64,000 nucleotides of DNA from Lysinibacillus fusiformis (lineage in GTDB: Bacteria > Bacillota > Bacilli > Bacillales_A > Planococcaceae). Positions 26,468 through 34,832 of the stretch are shown piece after piece (position 1 is the stretch's first letter; each line of letters opens with the position of its first letter). Under the pieces are notes generated by a model. It was not told where the DNA came from, ran no database searches, and saw only the letters and a program-made list of their open reading frames with translations. A program made the translations under genes and the position numbers. The stretch is from positions 558,001 through 622,000 of the forward strand of contig NZ_PDFK01000003.1 of the NCBI RefSeq assembly GCF_002845985.1, written 5' to 3'.

Positions 26468-27148
26468 ATGAGAAAGGATGTAAGTATTAGCTCAAATATC
26501 GACTATACCTCTCCCTCTACAGAATTCACTTTTGATGTTAATAAAAGTACGCTTTTTAAAAAGGATTCACAAAATTACATTAATATTCTTAGTGTGGAAC
26601 AATTAAATACAGTAGAAAATACATCTTTACTCGATATTTTTTTGAGTAAAGAAAATATCGTTGAGCCACACTACCATCAAAATGCCGCTGAGCTCGTCTA
26701 TTGTATCGCTGGGGCAGCGACGGTTTCCATCTTGAATCCCTTTACAAAGAAAATACAAAACTATCCCATTAGACCTGGGCAAGTTGCCAATATACCGCAA
26801 GGCTGGTGGCATTATGAAATAGCAACAGCAGATAATACTCATTTACTTGCGATTTTTGATGCACCAACGCCAGAGGTCATTTTAGGTTCCGATATCTTGA
26901 AATTTACACCAGCAAATATTATGGCGCATACGTATTGTTTAGATGAAGAACAATGGAAGAAAACAATTGCACCGATTGTTCCATCCACTTATATCGGACC
27001 ACCAAAAGGCTGTCATCGTGTCCAGTCAGCAACCGATCAAACTCCGTCAAAACAAACAATGCCGCAGCACTACATGAAGCCATGTCCATACCCTTATCCA
27101 TATCGCTACCCTAATCCTCACATGTCTCCTTATGGCACCTATTATTAA
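26468..27148 (+). CDS. Cupin-domain protein with Tyr/Pro-rich tail
   Basis: 226 residues. The cupin core (about 60-145) has metal-ligand motif 1 EPHYHQNAAELVYCIAG (H-x-H...E) and a second motif around PGQVANIPQGWWHYE. The C-terminal ~30 residues are Tyr/Pro/Met-rich (CPYPYPYRYPNPHMSPYG), as in spore-coat-associated proteins. Oxalate-decarboxylase-like cupins are one parallel, but only a single cupin is present here. The start ATG 26468 has no good ribosome site, so the true start is uncertain. The next gene is CotF-like, which supports a sporulation role. Confidence 0.75.
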   Translation: MRKDVSISSNIDYTSPSTEFTFDVNKSTLFKKDSQNYINILSVEQLNTVENTSLLDIFLSKENIVEPHYHQNAAELVYCIAGAATVSILNPFTKKIQNYPIRPGQVANIPQGWWHYEIATADNTHLLAIFDAPTPEVILGSDILKFTPANIMAHTYCLDEEQWKKTIAPIVPSTYIGPPKGCHRVQSATDQTPSKQTMPQHYMKPCPYPYPYRYPNPHMSPYGTYY

Positions 27149-27243
27149 AAGCTCGTTAGTAAACTTTTATTGTAAAAGATGAATAGAATGTCATTTCCTG
27201 TCCATCCTAATCTTAGATAAACTAAGAGTTAGGAAGTGCCATA

Positions 27244-27720
27244 ATGATAAAGGACAATCTAGCATCGTTACAATTTAAGGAAATTTTCAAGCTTTGGTCA
27301 CAGCTTGGTGTCAATCAAAGCTATATTGCTTCAAGCCATGCCTTTTTTAAGCATACACGTGATAAACATTTAAAAATCATGATCTTGGAGTTTATTCAAT
27401 GTTTAAAAGAGGAAAATAAGCAGTTGACATTATTATTAAAGGAAAATGGCATGTTGGCACCCACTACAGCAATCGAGTACAGTAAGATGAAACTAACGGA
27501 TCTTCGTGGAAAATCGGCTATTAATGATGGCGAAATTAGTGCTATTTTATCCATGAATATTGCCTCATCTTTAATTGCTGTAAGCCAAGCACTGGATTTG
27601 TCAGTAAAAAAGCTCCACTTAACTAAATATGGTGAACTTCATATGCGTTATGCACTATTAGGGGCAAAATTGATTGACCTCAGTAAGCGTAAAGGTTGGA
27701 TAGTAGCACCTCAAAGCTAA
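27244..27720 (+). CDS. DUF3231 (CotF-like) protein
   Basis: A 158-residue four-helix protein of the DUF3231/CotF type (FKLWSQLGVNQSYIASSHAFFKHTRDKHLKIM at about 16-47). The fold is ferritin-like without the diiron ligands. Relatives include spore coat protein CotF. ATG at 27244 follows AGGAAGTG. It is plus-strand, 95 bp after the cupin gene, and is ended by the terminator at 27721. A sporulation role is inferred from the family and neighbour. Confidence 0.75.
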   Translation: MIKDNLASLQFKEIFKLWSQLGVNQSYIASSHAFFKHTRDKHLKIMILEFIQCLKEENKQLTLLLKENGMLAPTTAIEYSKMKLTDLRGKSAINDGEISAILSMNIASSLIAVSQALDLSVKKLHLTKYGELHMRYALLGAKLIDLSKRKGWIVAPQS

Positions 27721-27759
27721 AAAGAAGCATCCGTTTTATCTAACGGAAGCTTCTTTTTT
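27721..27759. terminator. Terminator between convergent genes
   Basis: GAAGC-ATCCGTT / AACGG-A-AGCTTC with a 6-nt loop and T6 tail (plus strand). It lies between the CotF-like gene and the convergent Ca2+-ATPase gene. Confidence 0.8.
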
Positions 27760-27765
27760 GACCTA

Positions 27766-30372
27766 CTATCGATTTCTCACGAACAGTAGCTTATACCATT
27801 GGTTCACTAGGAATGGTAATACCGATAAGCTATAAATAAAGCCTAGCTGAGCTGTCGTTAATGGAGCTACCTCAAAAACTGTTGTGAGCATTGGCATAAA
27901 CAAGACAATGTGTAAGCTAAATACACCGATGATAAAGGCAAGCCAAGTATATTTATTCGAAAATACGCCAATAGCAAAGATTGATTGTTTGGATCTGGAG
28001 TTAAAGCCATGCACTAATCTTGATAGGCATAATGTGGTAAAGGCCATTGTGCTGGCTGTTAACGTATCACCTGTCGATAAACCGATTTGAAACGCAATAA
28101 TGGTGGAAATGGCGATTAATATACCTTCAAGCACTACTTGTGTTGTAAAGGCTTTATTTAATAAAGGAGTATGGATATTTCTAGGCTTGTCCTTCATTGT
28201 TTTCTTATTATTTGGCTCTAAACCGATTGCGATTGCTGGTAGACTATCTGTCAATAGGTTAATGAATAATAGATGCACAGGTGCAAAAGGAACAGGTAAG
28301 CCTAAAACAGTGGCATATAACACGACAAAAATAGCACCCGCATTTCCTGATAATAAAAACAGAATCGCATTTTTAATATTCGTATAGATGCTACGACCAT
28401 TGGCAATTGCCTTGACAATCGTCGAAAAATTATCATCAGTTAAAATCATGGACGAGGCATCTTTCGCAACCTCTGTGCCTGTCACGCCCATTGCTACACC
28501 AATATCGGCTTGTTTCAGGGCTGGCCCATCATTGACACCATCCCCTGTCATGGCGACAACATGCCCTTTATCCTGCCAGGCTTTGACAATTCGAATTTTT
28601 TGTGCTGGTGTAACACGAGCATACACAGAATAATCATGTATTTTTTCTTGTAGCTCTTGATCGGTTAAACCTTCGAGTGCATGTCCTTCTATAGCTTCTG
28701 CTGGATTTTGTAAAATACCAATTTGTTGAGCGATAGCTGTTGCTGTAATTTTATGGTCCCCTGTAATCATGACGGGCTTAATACCTGCTTTTATACAGCT
28801 TTCCACAGCCTCTTTCGACTCTTTTCTTGGAGGGTCCATCATCGCTACTAAGCCAACAAAGATTAAATCTCGTTCAGCTCTTGTATCGACTTTTTGTAGA
28901 GGCAATACCTCCTTATAAGCAATAGCTAACACCCTTAAACCATTCATAGAAAAATCACGATTCACTGCTTCAATTTTCTGGCGATGCTGCGCAGTCATCT
29001 CAAAAATACCAGTTGTTGTTTTGATTCGTGTCACTTTTGGTAAAAGTACATCTAAAGCCCCTTTAGTAATCATGATAGGTTGCTTGTCCATCTGATTAAC
29101 AGTACTCATGAGCTTTCTCGCTGAATCAAATGGAATTTCAGCCAGTCGAGGATATTGCTCGCGAACTGTCAATTCATCTAAACCATATTGTTTCCCTAAT
29201 TTCACGAGGGCGATTTCTGTAGGGTCACCAATTTCTTTTTGCTCACGCTCGACAGCGTCACTACATAGAAGCGCTTTTACCATCAGCTCTTTTTCCACTG
29301 GGTTCGTTGGATTCAGCCAATCGTGTGGAATCTTTTTCTGGTCGACGAAAACTTCCTGTACGACCATTTTATTTTCGGTTAAGGTACCCGTTTTATCAGA
29401 GCAAATAACCGATACACTTCCTAAGCTTTCAACAGCATAAAGCTTGCGGATGATCGCATTTTCCTTCGCCATTTTCTGGGTGCCAAAAGCTAATACAATG
29501 GTCACAATGGAGCTCAATGCCTCTGGGATCGCTGCAACAGCAAGGGATACAGCAAACATAAAGGATTCCACTAAGGCCCTTCCTCGAATAAGGTCAATCG
29601 TAAAAATAGCTAAACAAATTAGGGTAATGCCTAGTGCTAATTTTTCACCGAATTGATCAAGACTAATTTGTAATGGTGTTTTCTTCTCCTTGGCCGTATC
29701 GAGTAAATTCGCAATTTTTCCGATTTCGGTCTGCATTCCGATCGCAGTAACCATCACGATGCCACGTCCATTAGTCACAAAGCTTCCTGAATACACCATA
29801 TTTTTCTTATCCGCAATCGTTACATTATTTTTCCGAATAGGGTCCGTACTTTTTGCTACAGCAATCGATTCGCCTGTGAGCGAGCTTTCATTGATGTGTA
29901 AATTATGGCTTTCCAGTAGCCTGCCATCCGCATTGATGTAGTCGCCTGCCTCCAACATCAGAAGATCGCCTACCACAATTTCTTCAGAAGAAATCTCCAC
30001 TAGTTGATGATTACGCATGACTTTGGCAATCGGAGAGGTCAATGCTTTCAGATTATCTAGTGACTGCTCTGCCTTCACATGCTGCACCGTGCCTAAAATA
30101 GCATTTAAAATGACCACGATCATAATCACAATGGTGCTTCCCACTTCTCCTAGTAGAAAGGAAACGAAGGCCGCAACGAGTAAAATAATGACCAATAAAT
30201 CTTTAAATTGACCCATGAAAACAGCCCATGTACTTGTTCTTTTCCCTTCCTCTAATACATTATAGCCATAGATTTGTTGTCTTTTTTTGACGTCATCATC
30301 GGTCAAGCCTTGTGTGGTGACGTTCAATATTTTCATGACTTCAGCAGATGATTGTTGATGATATTCAGTCAT
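27766..30372 (-). CDS. Ca2+-transporting P-type ATPase (P2A/PMCA-like)
   Basis: 868 residues from ATG 30372 (AAGGAGA upstream); the frame runs further but without a ribosome site. It has P-type hallmarks: LTGES (actuator), VAAIPEALSS in TM4, ICSDKTGTLTENKM with the phosphorylated Asp, and MTGDGVNDGPALKQADIGVAMG. The TM6 stretch INLLTDSLPAIAIGLEP keeps the Asn/Thr/Asp calcium ligands of SERCA. TM5 (SGNAGAIFVVL) has Ala where SERCA has its Glu771. This points to one transported Ca2+ per cycle, as in PMCA and Listeria LMCA1. It exports calcium across the plasma membrane. It stands alone on its strand. Confidence 0.88.
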   Translation of the reverse strand: MTEYHQQSSAEVMKILNVTTQGLTDDDVKKRQQIYGYNVLEEGKRTSTWAVFMGQFKDLLVIILLVAAFVSFLLGEVGSTIVIMIVVILNAILGTVQHVKAEQSLDNLKALTSPIAKVMRNHQLVEISSEEIVVGDLLMLEAGDYINADGRLLESHNLHINESSLTGESIAVAKSTDPIRKNNVTIADKKNMVYSGSFVTNGRGIVMVTAIGMQTEIGKIANLLDTAKEKKTPLQISLDQFGEKLALGITLICLAIFTIDLIRGRALVESFMFAVSLAVAAIPEALSSIVTIVLAFGTQKMAKENAIIRKLYAVESLGSVSVICSDKTGTLTENKMVVQEVFVDQKKIPHDWLNPTNPVEKELMVKALLCSDAVEREQKEIGDPTEIALVKLGKQYGLDELTVREQYPRLAEIPFDSARKLMSTVNQMDKQPIMITKGALDVLLPKVTRIKTTTGIFEMTAQHRQKIEAVNRDFSMNGLRVLAIAYKEVLPLQKVDTRAERDLIFVGLVAMMDPPRKESKEAVESCIKAGIKPVMITGDHKITATAIAQQIGILQNPAEAIEGHALEGLTDQELQEKIHDYSVYARVTPAQKIRIVKAWQDKGHVVAMTGDGVNDGPALKQADIGVAMGVTGTEVAKDASSMILTDDNFSTIVKAIANGRSIYTNIKNAILFLLSGNAGAIFVVLYATVLGLPVPFAPVHLLFINLLTDSLPAIAIGLEPNNKKTMKDKPRNIHTPLLNKAFTTQVVLEGILIAISTIIAFQIGLSTGDTLTASTMAFTTLCLSRLVHGFNSRSKQSIFAIGVFSNKYTWLAFIIGVFSLHIVLFMPMLTTVFEVAPLTTAQLGFIYSLSVLPFLVNQWYKLLFVRNR

Positions 30373-30482
30373 TGGGTTCTCCTTCCATTTACAAGATTTG
30401 AAGGTTTCCTTTAAAAAGTAGTATTTACACTTAAATCTCAAACTCCTCAAGTCTGTAAATTCATTAACTACAACAATCTATT

Positions 30483-30522
30483 CCATAGAGAATTGGAGTA
30501 TGCTAAGAAACCATAGAGAATT
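30483..30522. repeat. Direct repeat CCATAGAGAATT upstream of Ca2+-ATPase gene
   Basis: Two identical copies of CCATAGAGAATT (30483-30494 and 30511-30522) lie 28 bp apart, about 110-150 bp before the ATPase start. They may be a regulator-binding site; no regulator is identified. Confidence 0.4.
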
Positions 30523-30551
30523 TAATTTTTGAAACGATTCGAAAATAGATT

Positions 30552-30587
30552 CAAAAAAAGGTATTGGGATGGCTTTCCCAATACCTT
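30552..30587 (-). terminator. Terminator of pbuE gene
   Basis: AAGGTATTGGG / CCCAATACCTT with an 8-nt loop and a T7 run on the minus strand, 17 bp after the pbuE stop. Confidence 0.8.
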
Positions 30588-30603
30588 ACAGGCAGTTGTT
30601 CTA

Positions 30604-31794
30604 TTACGAGTTATGATGTGCTGATGAATAATCTACGTGCTGCTCCTGACCAAGAGGTGCTCTTTTGATAGAGAAGATGGCACAAGCTAATGCACAGAGA
30701 ACTAGAATCGTACCAAAGCTTGCTAAGTGCATAACGGACCCTGTCCAAGCAAACATGGCGCCTCCTACTGCTGATCCGATGGAGATCCCGATTTGCAGGG
30801 CAGCTGTATTTAAGCTTTGCTGAATATCAGATGATTGAGGATCTGCCTGAATTAAATAATTTTGTAATGGTGGTGTCAAAGCCCAGCTCAACGCCCCCCA
30901 TAAAACCGTAAATACTAAAAACAGTGGCAGGGCAATAACTGTATAAGGAATAGTAAATAACACAATGGCAAAGGCAGAGACGATTAAAATAATAGCCTTG
31001 CTTGTGCCAATTTTATCACTCACCCAGCCTCCTATAGCGTTCCCGCTAACAGAGGCAATACCGAAAATTAAGTAGCAAATACTAATCCATGAGGCACTCA
31101 GATCAAATGCTTCTACTAAAAATGGTGTTAAATAAGCGTAGAGCATGTAATGACCCGCTAACATAAACAGCGTAGTTAACTGTGCAGTTAGGATTTTCAA
31201 ATTCGCCAATGATTTGATTTGTGCCTTCAGTGGCACTACTTCTCCGATTGGCATTTTTTCAAGCAATAAGGCAATTAAAACCATTGAAATCGTTGACAGG
31301 ATACTAATACCTAAAAATACAGCACGCCAGCCAAACGCTTCTGTAATAAAAATACCCATTGGCACACCGATTACAAGCGCGGAACTTACGCCCATAAAAA
31401 CAAGCCCTAATGCTTTGGCACGGTGGCGAGGCTCTACGATTTTAGTAGTAATCGTTAATGATAATACGATGACTAACGCTGTACTCATCGCTGTGAAAAT
31501 ACGAGCAATTAGCACAATGATGAACGTTGTACTAAAGAAGGTCATTAGATTCCCTAACGTGAAAATAAATAAAGAAATAAGGAATAAGCGCTTCCGTTCC
31601 ACCTTGGCTGTCAAGGATAGTAGGACTGGCGCAGAAATCGCATAAACCAGTGCAAAAATTGTGATTAATTGTCCTGCTGTTGCTAATGATACATGTAAAT
31701 CCTCTGCAATATTTGGCAGGATTCCACCAACAATTAATTCAACTAAGCCTACTGCGAAGGTTGTCACTGCAAGAATATAAACTCTCCAATTCAT
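30604..31794 (-). CDS. pbuE: Purine efflux MFS transporter PbuE
   Basis: 396 residues from ATG 31794 (GGGAGATTACG upstream); the frame continues to 31881 into the terminator region. It is a 12-TM major facilitator protein beginning NWRVYILAVTTFAVGLVELIVGGILPNIAEDL. It is very similar along its length to B. subtilis PbuE (YdhL) as I recall it, including TAKVERKRL after TM2 and SSDIQQSLNTAALQIGISIGSAVGG late in the protein. PbuE exports hypoxanthine, adenine and analogues. Regulation is by the purine riboswitch directly upstream, which supports the assignment. Confidence 0.92.
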   Translation of the reverse strand: MNWRVYILAVTTFAVGLVELIVGGILPNIAEDLHVSLATAGQLITIFALVYAISAPVLLSLTAKVERKRLFLISLFIFTLGNLMTFFSTTFIIVLIARIFTAMSTALVIVLSLTITTKIVEPRHRAKALGLVFMGVSSALVIGVPMGIFITEAFGWRAVFLGISILSTISMVLIALLLEKMPIGEVVPLKAQIKSLANLKILTAQLTTLFMLAGHYMLYAYLTPFLVEAFDLSASWISICYLIFGIASVSGNAIGGWVSDKIGTSKAIILIVSAFAIVLFTIPYTVIALPLFLVFTVLWGALSWALTPPLQNYLIQADPQSSDIQQSLNTAALQIGISIGSAVGGAMFAWTGSVMHLASFGTILVLCALACAIFSIKRAPLGQEQHVDYSSAHHNS

Positions 31795-31851
31795 CGTAAT
31801 CTCCCTTTCATTACACTTCCATTTTTGTAGGAGATTTTTTTTAAACATAAT

Positions 31852-31948
31852 AAAAAAATCCTGACTACAAAAATGAAGCAAAGTTTTGTAGTCAGGATTT
31901 TATGGTTCCTGGTAGAGACCCTCAATCCATATTATTGAGGTTATACAG
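31852..31948 (-). promoter_or_regulatory. Purine riboswitch with C at the specificity position, plus terminator
   Basis: The minus strand from 31948 to 31885 reproduces the pbuE-type aptamer: TATAACC junction, AATATGG loop, TCTCTACC, P3 stem, then CCTGACTACAAA. The base that decides ligand choice (position 74) is C at 31891; B. subtilis pbuE has T there. The terminator arm at 31861-31868 carries the matching change (GTAGTC for GTAATC). The terminator 5' arm overlaps the 3' side of the aptamer, so ligand binding should turn the gene on, as in pbuE. Guanine (or hypoxanthine) sensing is predicted. Confidence 0.9.
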
Positions 31949-31968
31949 ATCAAATATTTACTTTAGCT

Positions 31969-31997
31969 ATAGTAGCACATCAAAATTTCATTGACAA
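31969..31997 (-). promoter_or_regulatory. Sigma-A promoter of the pbuE riboswitch transcript
   Basis: Minus strand: TTGTCA (31997-31992), a 17-nt spacer, TACTAT (31974-31969). Transcription would start about 15 nt before the aptamer. Confidence 0.75.
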
Positions 31998-32128
31998 TAG
32001 ATTTTTTTCATAGAATGAACGCCATCATAAAACCGTGGAATCGAGAGAAAATTTTGAATTTCTGCTTATATTTCGACGAATTTGACCATACATATTAACA
32101 TACAATAACTATTTTAAGAGGTGATTGT

Positions 32129-32332
32129 TTGCGCATAGTAGGATTTGTTTGCTATTTTTTAATACTATTTTATGGCGTAGAATTAGTAGTAGAAGAGTTC
32201 ACGATTGAAGAACCAGCAATCCATTCTCCAGCAAAAAGTAGGCCGTCGCCCATTAAAGAAACTGTTGAAAATTCAAGAATTTGTGTCTATTATCCCACGT
32301 ATAAAAGCTGTACAGATTTACCCCAAAATTAA
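32129..32332 (+). CDS. Small exported/anchored hypothetical protein
   Basis: 67 residues from TTG 32129, preceded by AGAGGTGA. An N-terminal hydrophobic segment (about 3-20) acts as signal or anchor. A polar region follows with two Cys (RICVYY, SCTDL) that could pair outside the membrane. No family is recognised. A shared terminator lies between this gene and the convergent signal peptidase gene. Confidence 0.55.
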   Translation: MRIVGFVCYFLILFYGVELVVEEFTIEEPAIHSPAKSRPSPIKETVENSRICVYYPTYKSCTDLPQN

Positions 32333-32363
32333 AAAGAGGCTACTCAAGGGAGTGACCTCTTTT
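32331..32363. terminator. Bidirectional terminator
   Basis: AAAAAGAGG-CTACTC / GAGTGA-CCTCTTTTT with a short loop, between convergent genes. Confidence 0.75.
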
Positions 32364-32366
32364 TCA

Positions 32367-32927
32367 TCATTTTGAACCAATATGAAAATGGCTAAATGGA
32401 TATAGTATTAATTTTGATTCACCGTAAACTGCATCCTCGGAAATTAAACCATAATGGCGACTATCACTACTTTTTAGGCGATTGTCACCAAGCACAAAAA
32501 ACATTCCCTTTGGCACTTCTTGTTCATTCACTAATTGTTCCAACGTAAAGTTTTCCGTAATGCGTAATTGATTAGGATCCTCTGTTTGGCGATTGACATA
32601 ATCTTCTTTGTACGCTTTGCCATTGACATACAATACATCATCTTTCATTTCGACTTTATCTCCTGGAAGACCAATTACACGTTTAATATATAACTCATCC
32701 TCTACAGGTGATTGGAAAACAATTTGATCGAAACGTTCGATTTTACTTGTTTTACTTACAATAATAATATCCTTATCATGATACGTCGGATACATCGATG
32801 CTCCCTGCACTTTGATCGGCGCAAATAAAAATTGCTTACAGCCAAAAACGACAACTGCTGTAATGACAATAATTTTAATGTAGGATAGTATTTCTTTTTT
32901 AAAATTAGATGTTTTTTCCTCTTGCAT
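32367..32927 (-). CDS. Type I signal peptidase (Sip family)
   Basis: This 186-residue membrane-anchored serine/lysine protease cleaves signal peptides outside the membrane. One N-terminal TM (about 15-33) is followed by the catalytic Ser in QGASMYPT and Lys in DELYIKRVIGLPGD. The C-terminal box is FVLGDNRLKSSDSRHYGLI. ATG 32927 has CGGGGA 6 nt upstream; an in-frame ATG one codon earlier lies inside that spacing and the frame extends to 32966. The length and single anchor are as in SipS/SipT. Which Bacillus Sip is the ortholog cannot be decided here. Confidence 0.93.
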   Translation of the reverse strand: MQEEKTSNFKKEILSYIKIIVITAVVVFGCKQFLFAPIKVQGASMYPTYHDKDIIIVSKTSKIERFDQIVFQSPVEDELYIKRVIGLPGDKVEMKDDVLYVNGKAYKEDYVNRQTEDPNQLRITENFTLEQLVNEQEVPKGMFFVLGDNRLKSSDSRHYGLISEDAVYGESKLILYPFSHFHIGSK

Positions 32928-33097
32928 GCTCATTCCCCGATACTGTTTTTTTATATAGTATAACATTTTCTCTATACTATTGACGAATGAATCACATAAA
33001 TAGTTTCCAATTTATCGACTAAGCTTTCGTATAATTGCGTCCAGATTTTTTCATGCTGACGAGTAAAAATGAACCTGTGATACCTGCTGAAATAACA

Positions 33098-33133
33098 TAA
33101 AAAATAGACAAGGCTACAAGGTAGCATTGTCTA
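33098..33133 (-). terminator. Terminator after small membrane-peptide gene
   Basis: TAGACAA-GGCTAC / GTAGCA-TTGTCTA with a short loop; on the minus strand the 3' side runs into TTTTTTA. Confidence 0.65.
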
Positions 33134-33160
33134 AAAATGAACGTTTTAGTTGTTTGGTCA

Positions 33161-33271
33161 TTATGAATGGTTAGATAGTGTAGTAGAGTGACGCTGCTCG
33201 TTTAATAAATCTGCTGCTAATACGATACCTACTGGTAATGCAAATGCTAATAAAATTGTGCCTATAATCAT
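33161..33271 (-). CDS. 36-residue membrane peptide
   Basis: ATG 33271 has AGGAG 8 nt upstream, so only the last 36 residues of the longer frame are taken as the gene. One hydrophobic helix (IIGTILLAFALPVGIVLAA) is followed by a polar tail. A terminator follows. It resembles other small single-helix membrane peptides of Bacillales; its role is unknown. Confidence 0.5.
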   Translation of the reverse strand: MIIGTILLAFALPVGIVLAADLLNEQRHSTTLSNHS

Positions 33272-33363
33272 CACAATCACTCCTTTAACCATTTCTAATG
33301 TCAGTATACACTTAATTTTCTGATATCTCAAGAAATATTGAAAAATGATTGATGAAGCCATAA

Positions 33364-33407
33364 AAAAATCATTCAACTAGGCATGCGCCCTACCTGAATG
33401 ATTTTTT
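33364..33407. terminator. Bidirectional terminator-like hairpin
   Basis: AAATCATTCA / TGAATGATTTTTT with a long loop and T runs on both strands. It lies beyond the LCP gene transcript (minus). Confidence 0.65.
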
Positions 33408-33412
33408 ATCTC

Positions 33413-33556
33413 TTACATAAACAATTTTAAACACAATACTTGTAGGCCTCTTATCGCTGATTGGACTGGATTTTTTCGCACTTTACGTTTAGGTACATAG
33501 CTTTGCATGCAATGATTCAGTGCTGTATACCTAAGCACCTGGGTCCTCCCATTCAT
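33413..33556 (-). CDS. Possible small basic protein, 47 residues
   Basis: ATG 33556 is preceded by GGGAGGGAGATGA. The product is basic (YVPKRKVRKNPVQSAIRG) with no known family. It lies between the LCP gene and the terminator at 33364. The strong ribosome site is the main support; composition is otherwise unremarkable. Confidence 0.35.
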   Translation of the reverse strand: MNGRTQVLRYTALNHCMQSYVPKRKVRKNPVQSAIRGLQVLCLKLFM

Positions 33557-33594
33557 TCATCTCCCTCCCTTCATGGCCCAAAGTTATAGCTAAC

Positions 33595-34536
33595 TTACTT
33601 ACTTTTTTGTAAATGATTTTTTAAATCCGTTTGTATTTCTTCAAGCTCTACCTCATTCGGAATGTAGTACCAAATATGGTTAATCCTTTGACCATCCCCC
33701 TCGTCAAATGACAACTGTTCAATATCTGCATCCATCTTTTTATAAAGACCTTGCAGCTGAATAAGATCTTTGACAGAAAAGTTCATACGCACATTATCAC
33801 CTAGAACATTCAGCATATCTGTTGCTTTTAATAACGTAGATGGTGTAGAAGCTTTTTTCATTACAGCTTCAATAATTTGGCGCTGACGAATTTGGCGACC
33901 AAAATCACCGCGCGGATCTTCGTAACGAATACGTGAAAAAATCAGTGCCTCATTACCGTCTAACGTAATTTCTCCCTCTGGGAAATGATATTCATCAAAA
34001 GTTAAATCCATATCATTATTGATGGTTACGCCCCCAAGCGTGTCAATAATTTGTAGAAAACCCTCCATATTAATAAACACATAATAATCAATAGGTATAT
34101 TTAGAAAATTTTCCACTGTATCTACAGCCATCGGAACGCCACCAAAGGCATAGGCATGATTAATTTTATCAACGGTATCATGACCAATAATTTCTGTACG
34201 TGTATCACGGGGAATACTAAGCATTTTCATTGTCTGTTTTTCAGGATTCACAGTAATCACAATCATAGTATCGGAACGGCCGCTATCATCTTTTCGTTCA
34301 TCGACCCCAAGCATGAGAACCGAGAATGGTTCTTTTTTGATCACTGTTTTTTCTTCGAGTTGTGCAGCATCCGTTGTTTGAATAAGTGGTGTATTTATTT
34401 TATTCATAGTTTTTTGGATGGTAAAGTAAGCAGCACCTATAAAAATTAAAAATATTGCTAGTAGGCTACCGACTATCCACAGCCATAATTTTTTCTTGCT
34501 CTTTTTCTCTTTTGAGCGTTTCATATTTTTTTCCAT
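33595..34536 (-). CDS. LytR-CpsA-Psr family ligase
   Basis: 313 residues: a short basic cytoplasmic N-terminus, one TM (about 17-37), and an extracellular LCP domain from FSVLMLGVDERKDDSGRSDTMIVIT (about 70) onward. Family marks include SIPRDTRTEI (arginines binding pyrophosphate), DKINHAYAFGG and RIRYEDPRGDFGRQIRQRQII. These enzymes attach wall teichoic acids or other polymers to peptidoglycan using undecaprenyl-pyrophosphate-linked donors. ATG 34536 follows AAAGGA. TagT/U/V are the Bacillus relatives; which one cannot be told. Confidence 0.92.
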   Translation of the reverse strand: MEKNMKRSKEKKSKKKLWLWIVGSLLAIFLIFIGAAYFTIQKTMNKINTPLIQTTDAAQLEEKTVIKKEPFSVLMLGVDERKDDSGRSDTMIVITVNPEKQTMKMLSIPRDTRTEIIGHDTVDKINHAYAFGGVPMAVDTVENFLNIPIDYYVFINMEGFLQIIDTLGGVTINNDMDLTFDEYHFPEGEITLDGNEALIFSRIRYEDPRGDFGRQIRQRQIIEAVMKKASTPSTLLKATDMLNVLGDNVRMNFSVKDLIQLQGLYKKMDADIEQLSFDEGDGQRINHIWYYIPNEVELEEIQTDLKNHLQKSK

Positions 34537-34772
34537 ACATTAGTCCTTTCTTGCTTAACAATTTTGCCCCTCTTTTTGACGTATTAAGTTGGAAAAAAGT
34601 TTATCTAGTCTACTTATATGCATAATGGACGAAAAAAAGACGTACACTAGTATTTACTAAATTAACAGCATACTATTCCCTCATTTGTAAATTCCCTTCC
34701 TATTAGAGCCACCTATTAGGCTGACGTCCACTTTATTTATTGAAAATTCATTATTATTAATATATAATTTTA

Positions 34773-34796
34773 AGATACACTGTATCTATAATAGAA
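34773..34796. promoter_or_regulatory. Candidate IclR operator at peptidase/transaminase operon promoter
   Basis: AGATACACTGTATCT (34773-34787) is a perfect 15-bp palindrome and overlaps TCTATAATAGAA (34785-34796). The latter 12-mer recurs at 37953-37964 in front of the iclR-type gene. Confidence 0.55.
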
Positions 34797-34832
34797 ACAA
34801 TTAATATAACTTATTTTAGGAGGAATGACCCT

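Noticed and set aside
31214-31645. 143-residue plus-strand frame inside pbuE
   Set aside because: Antisense shadow of a membrane-protein gene; its Ile/Thr-rich composition is typical of such shadows.
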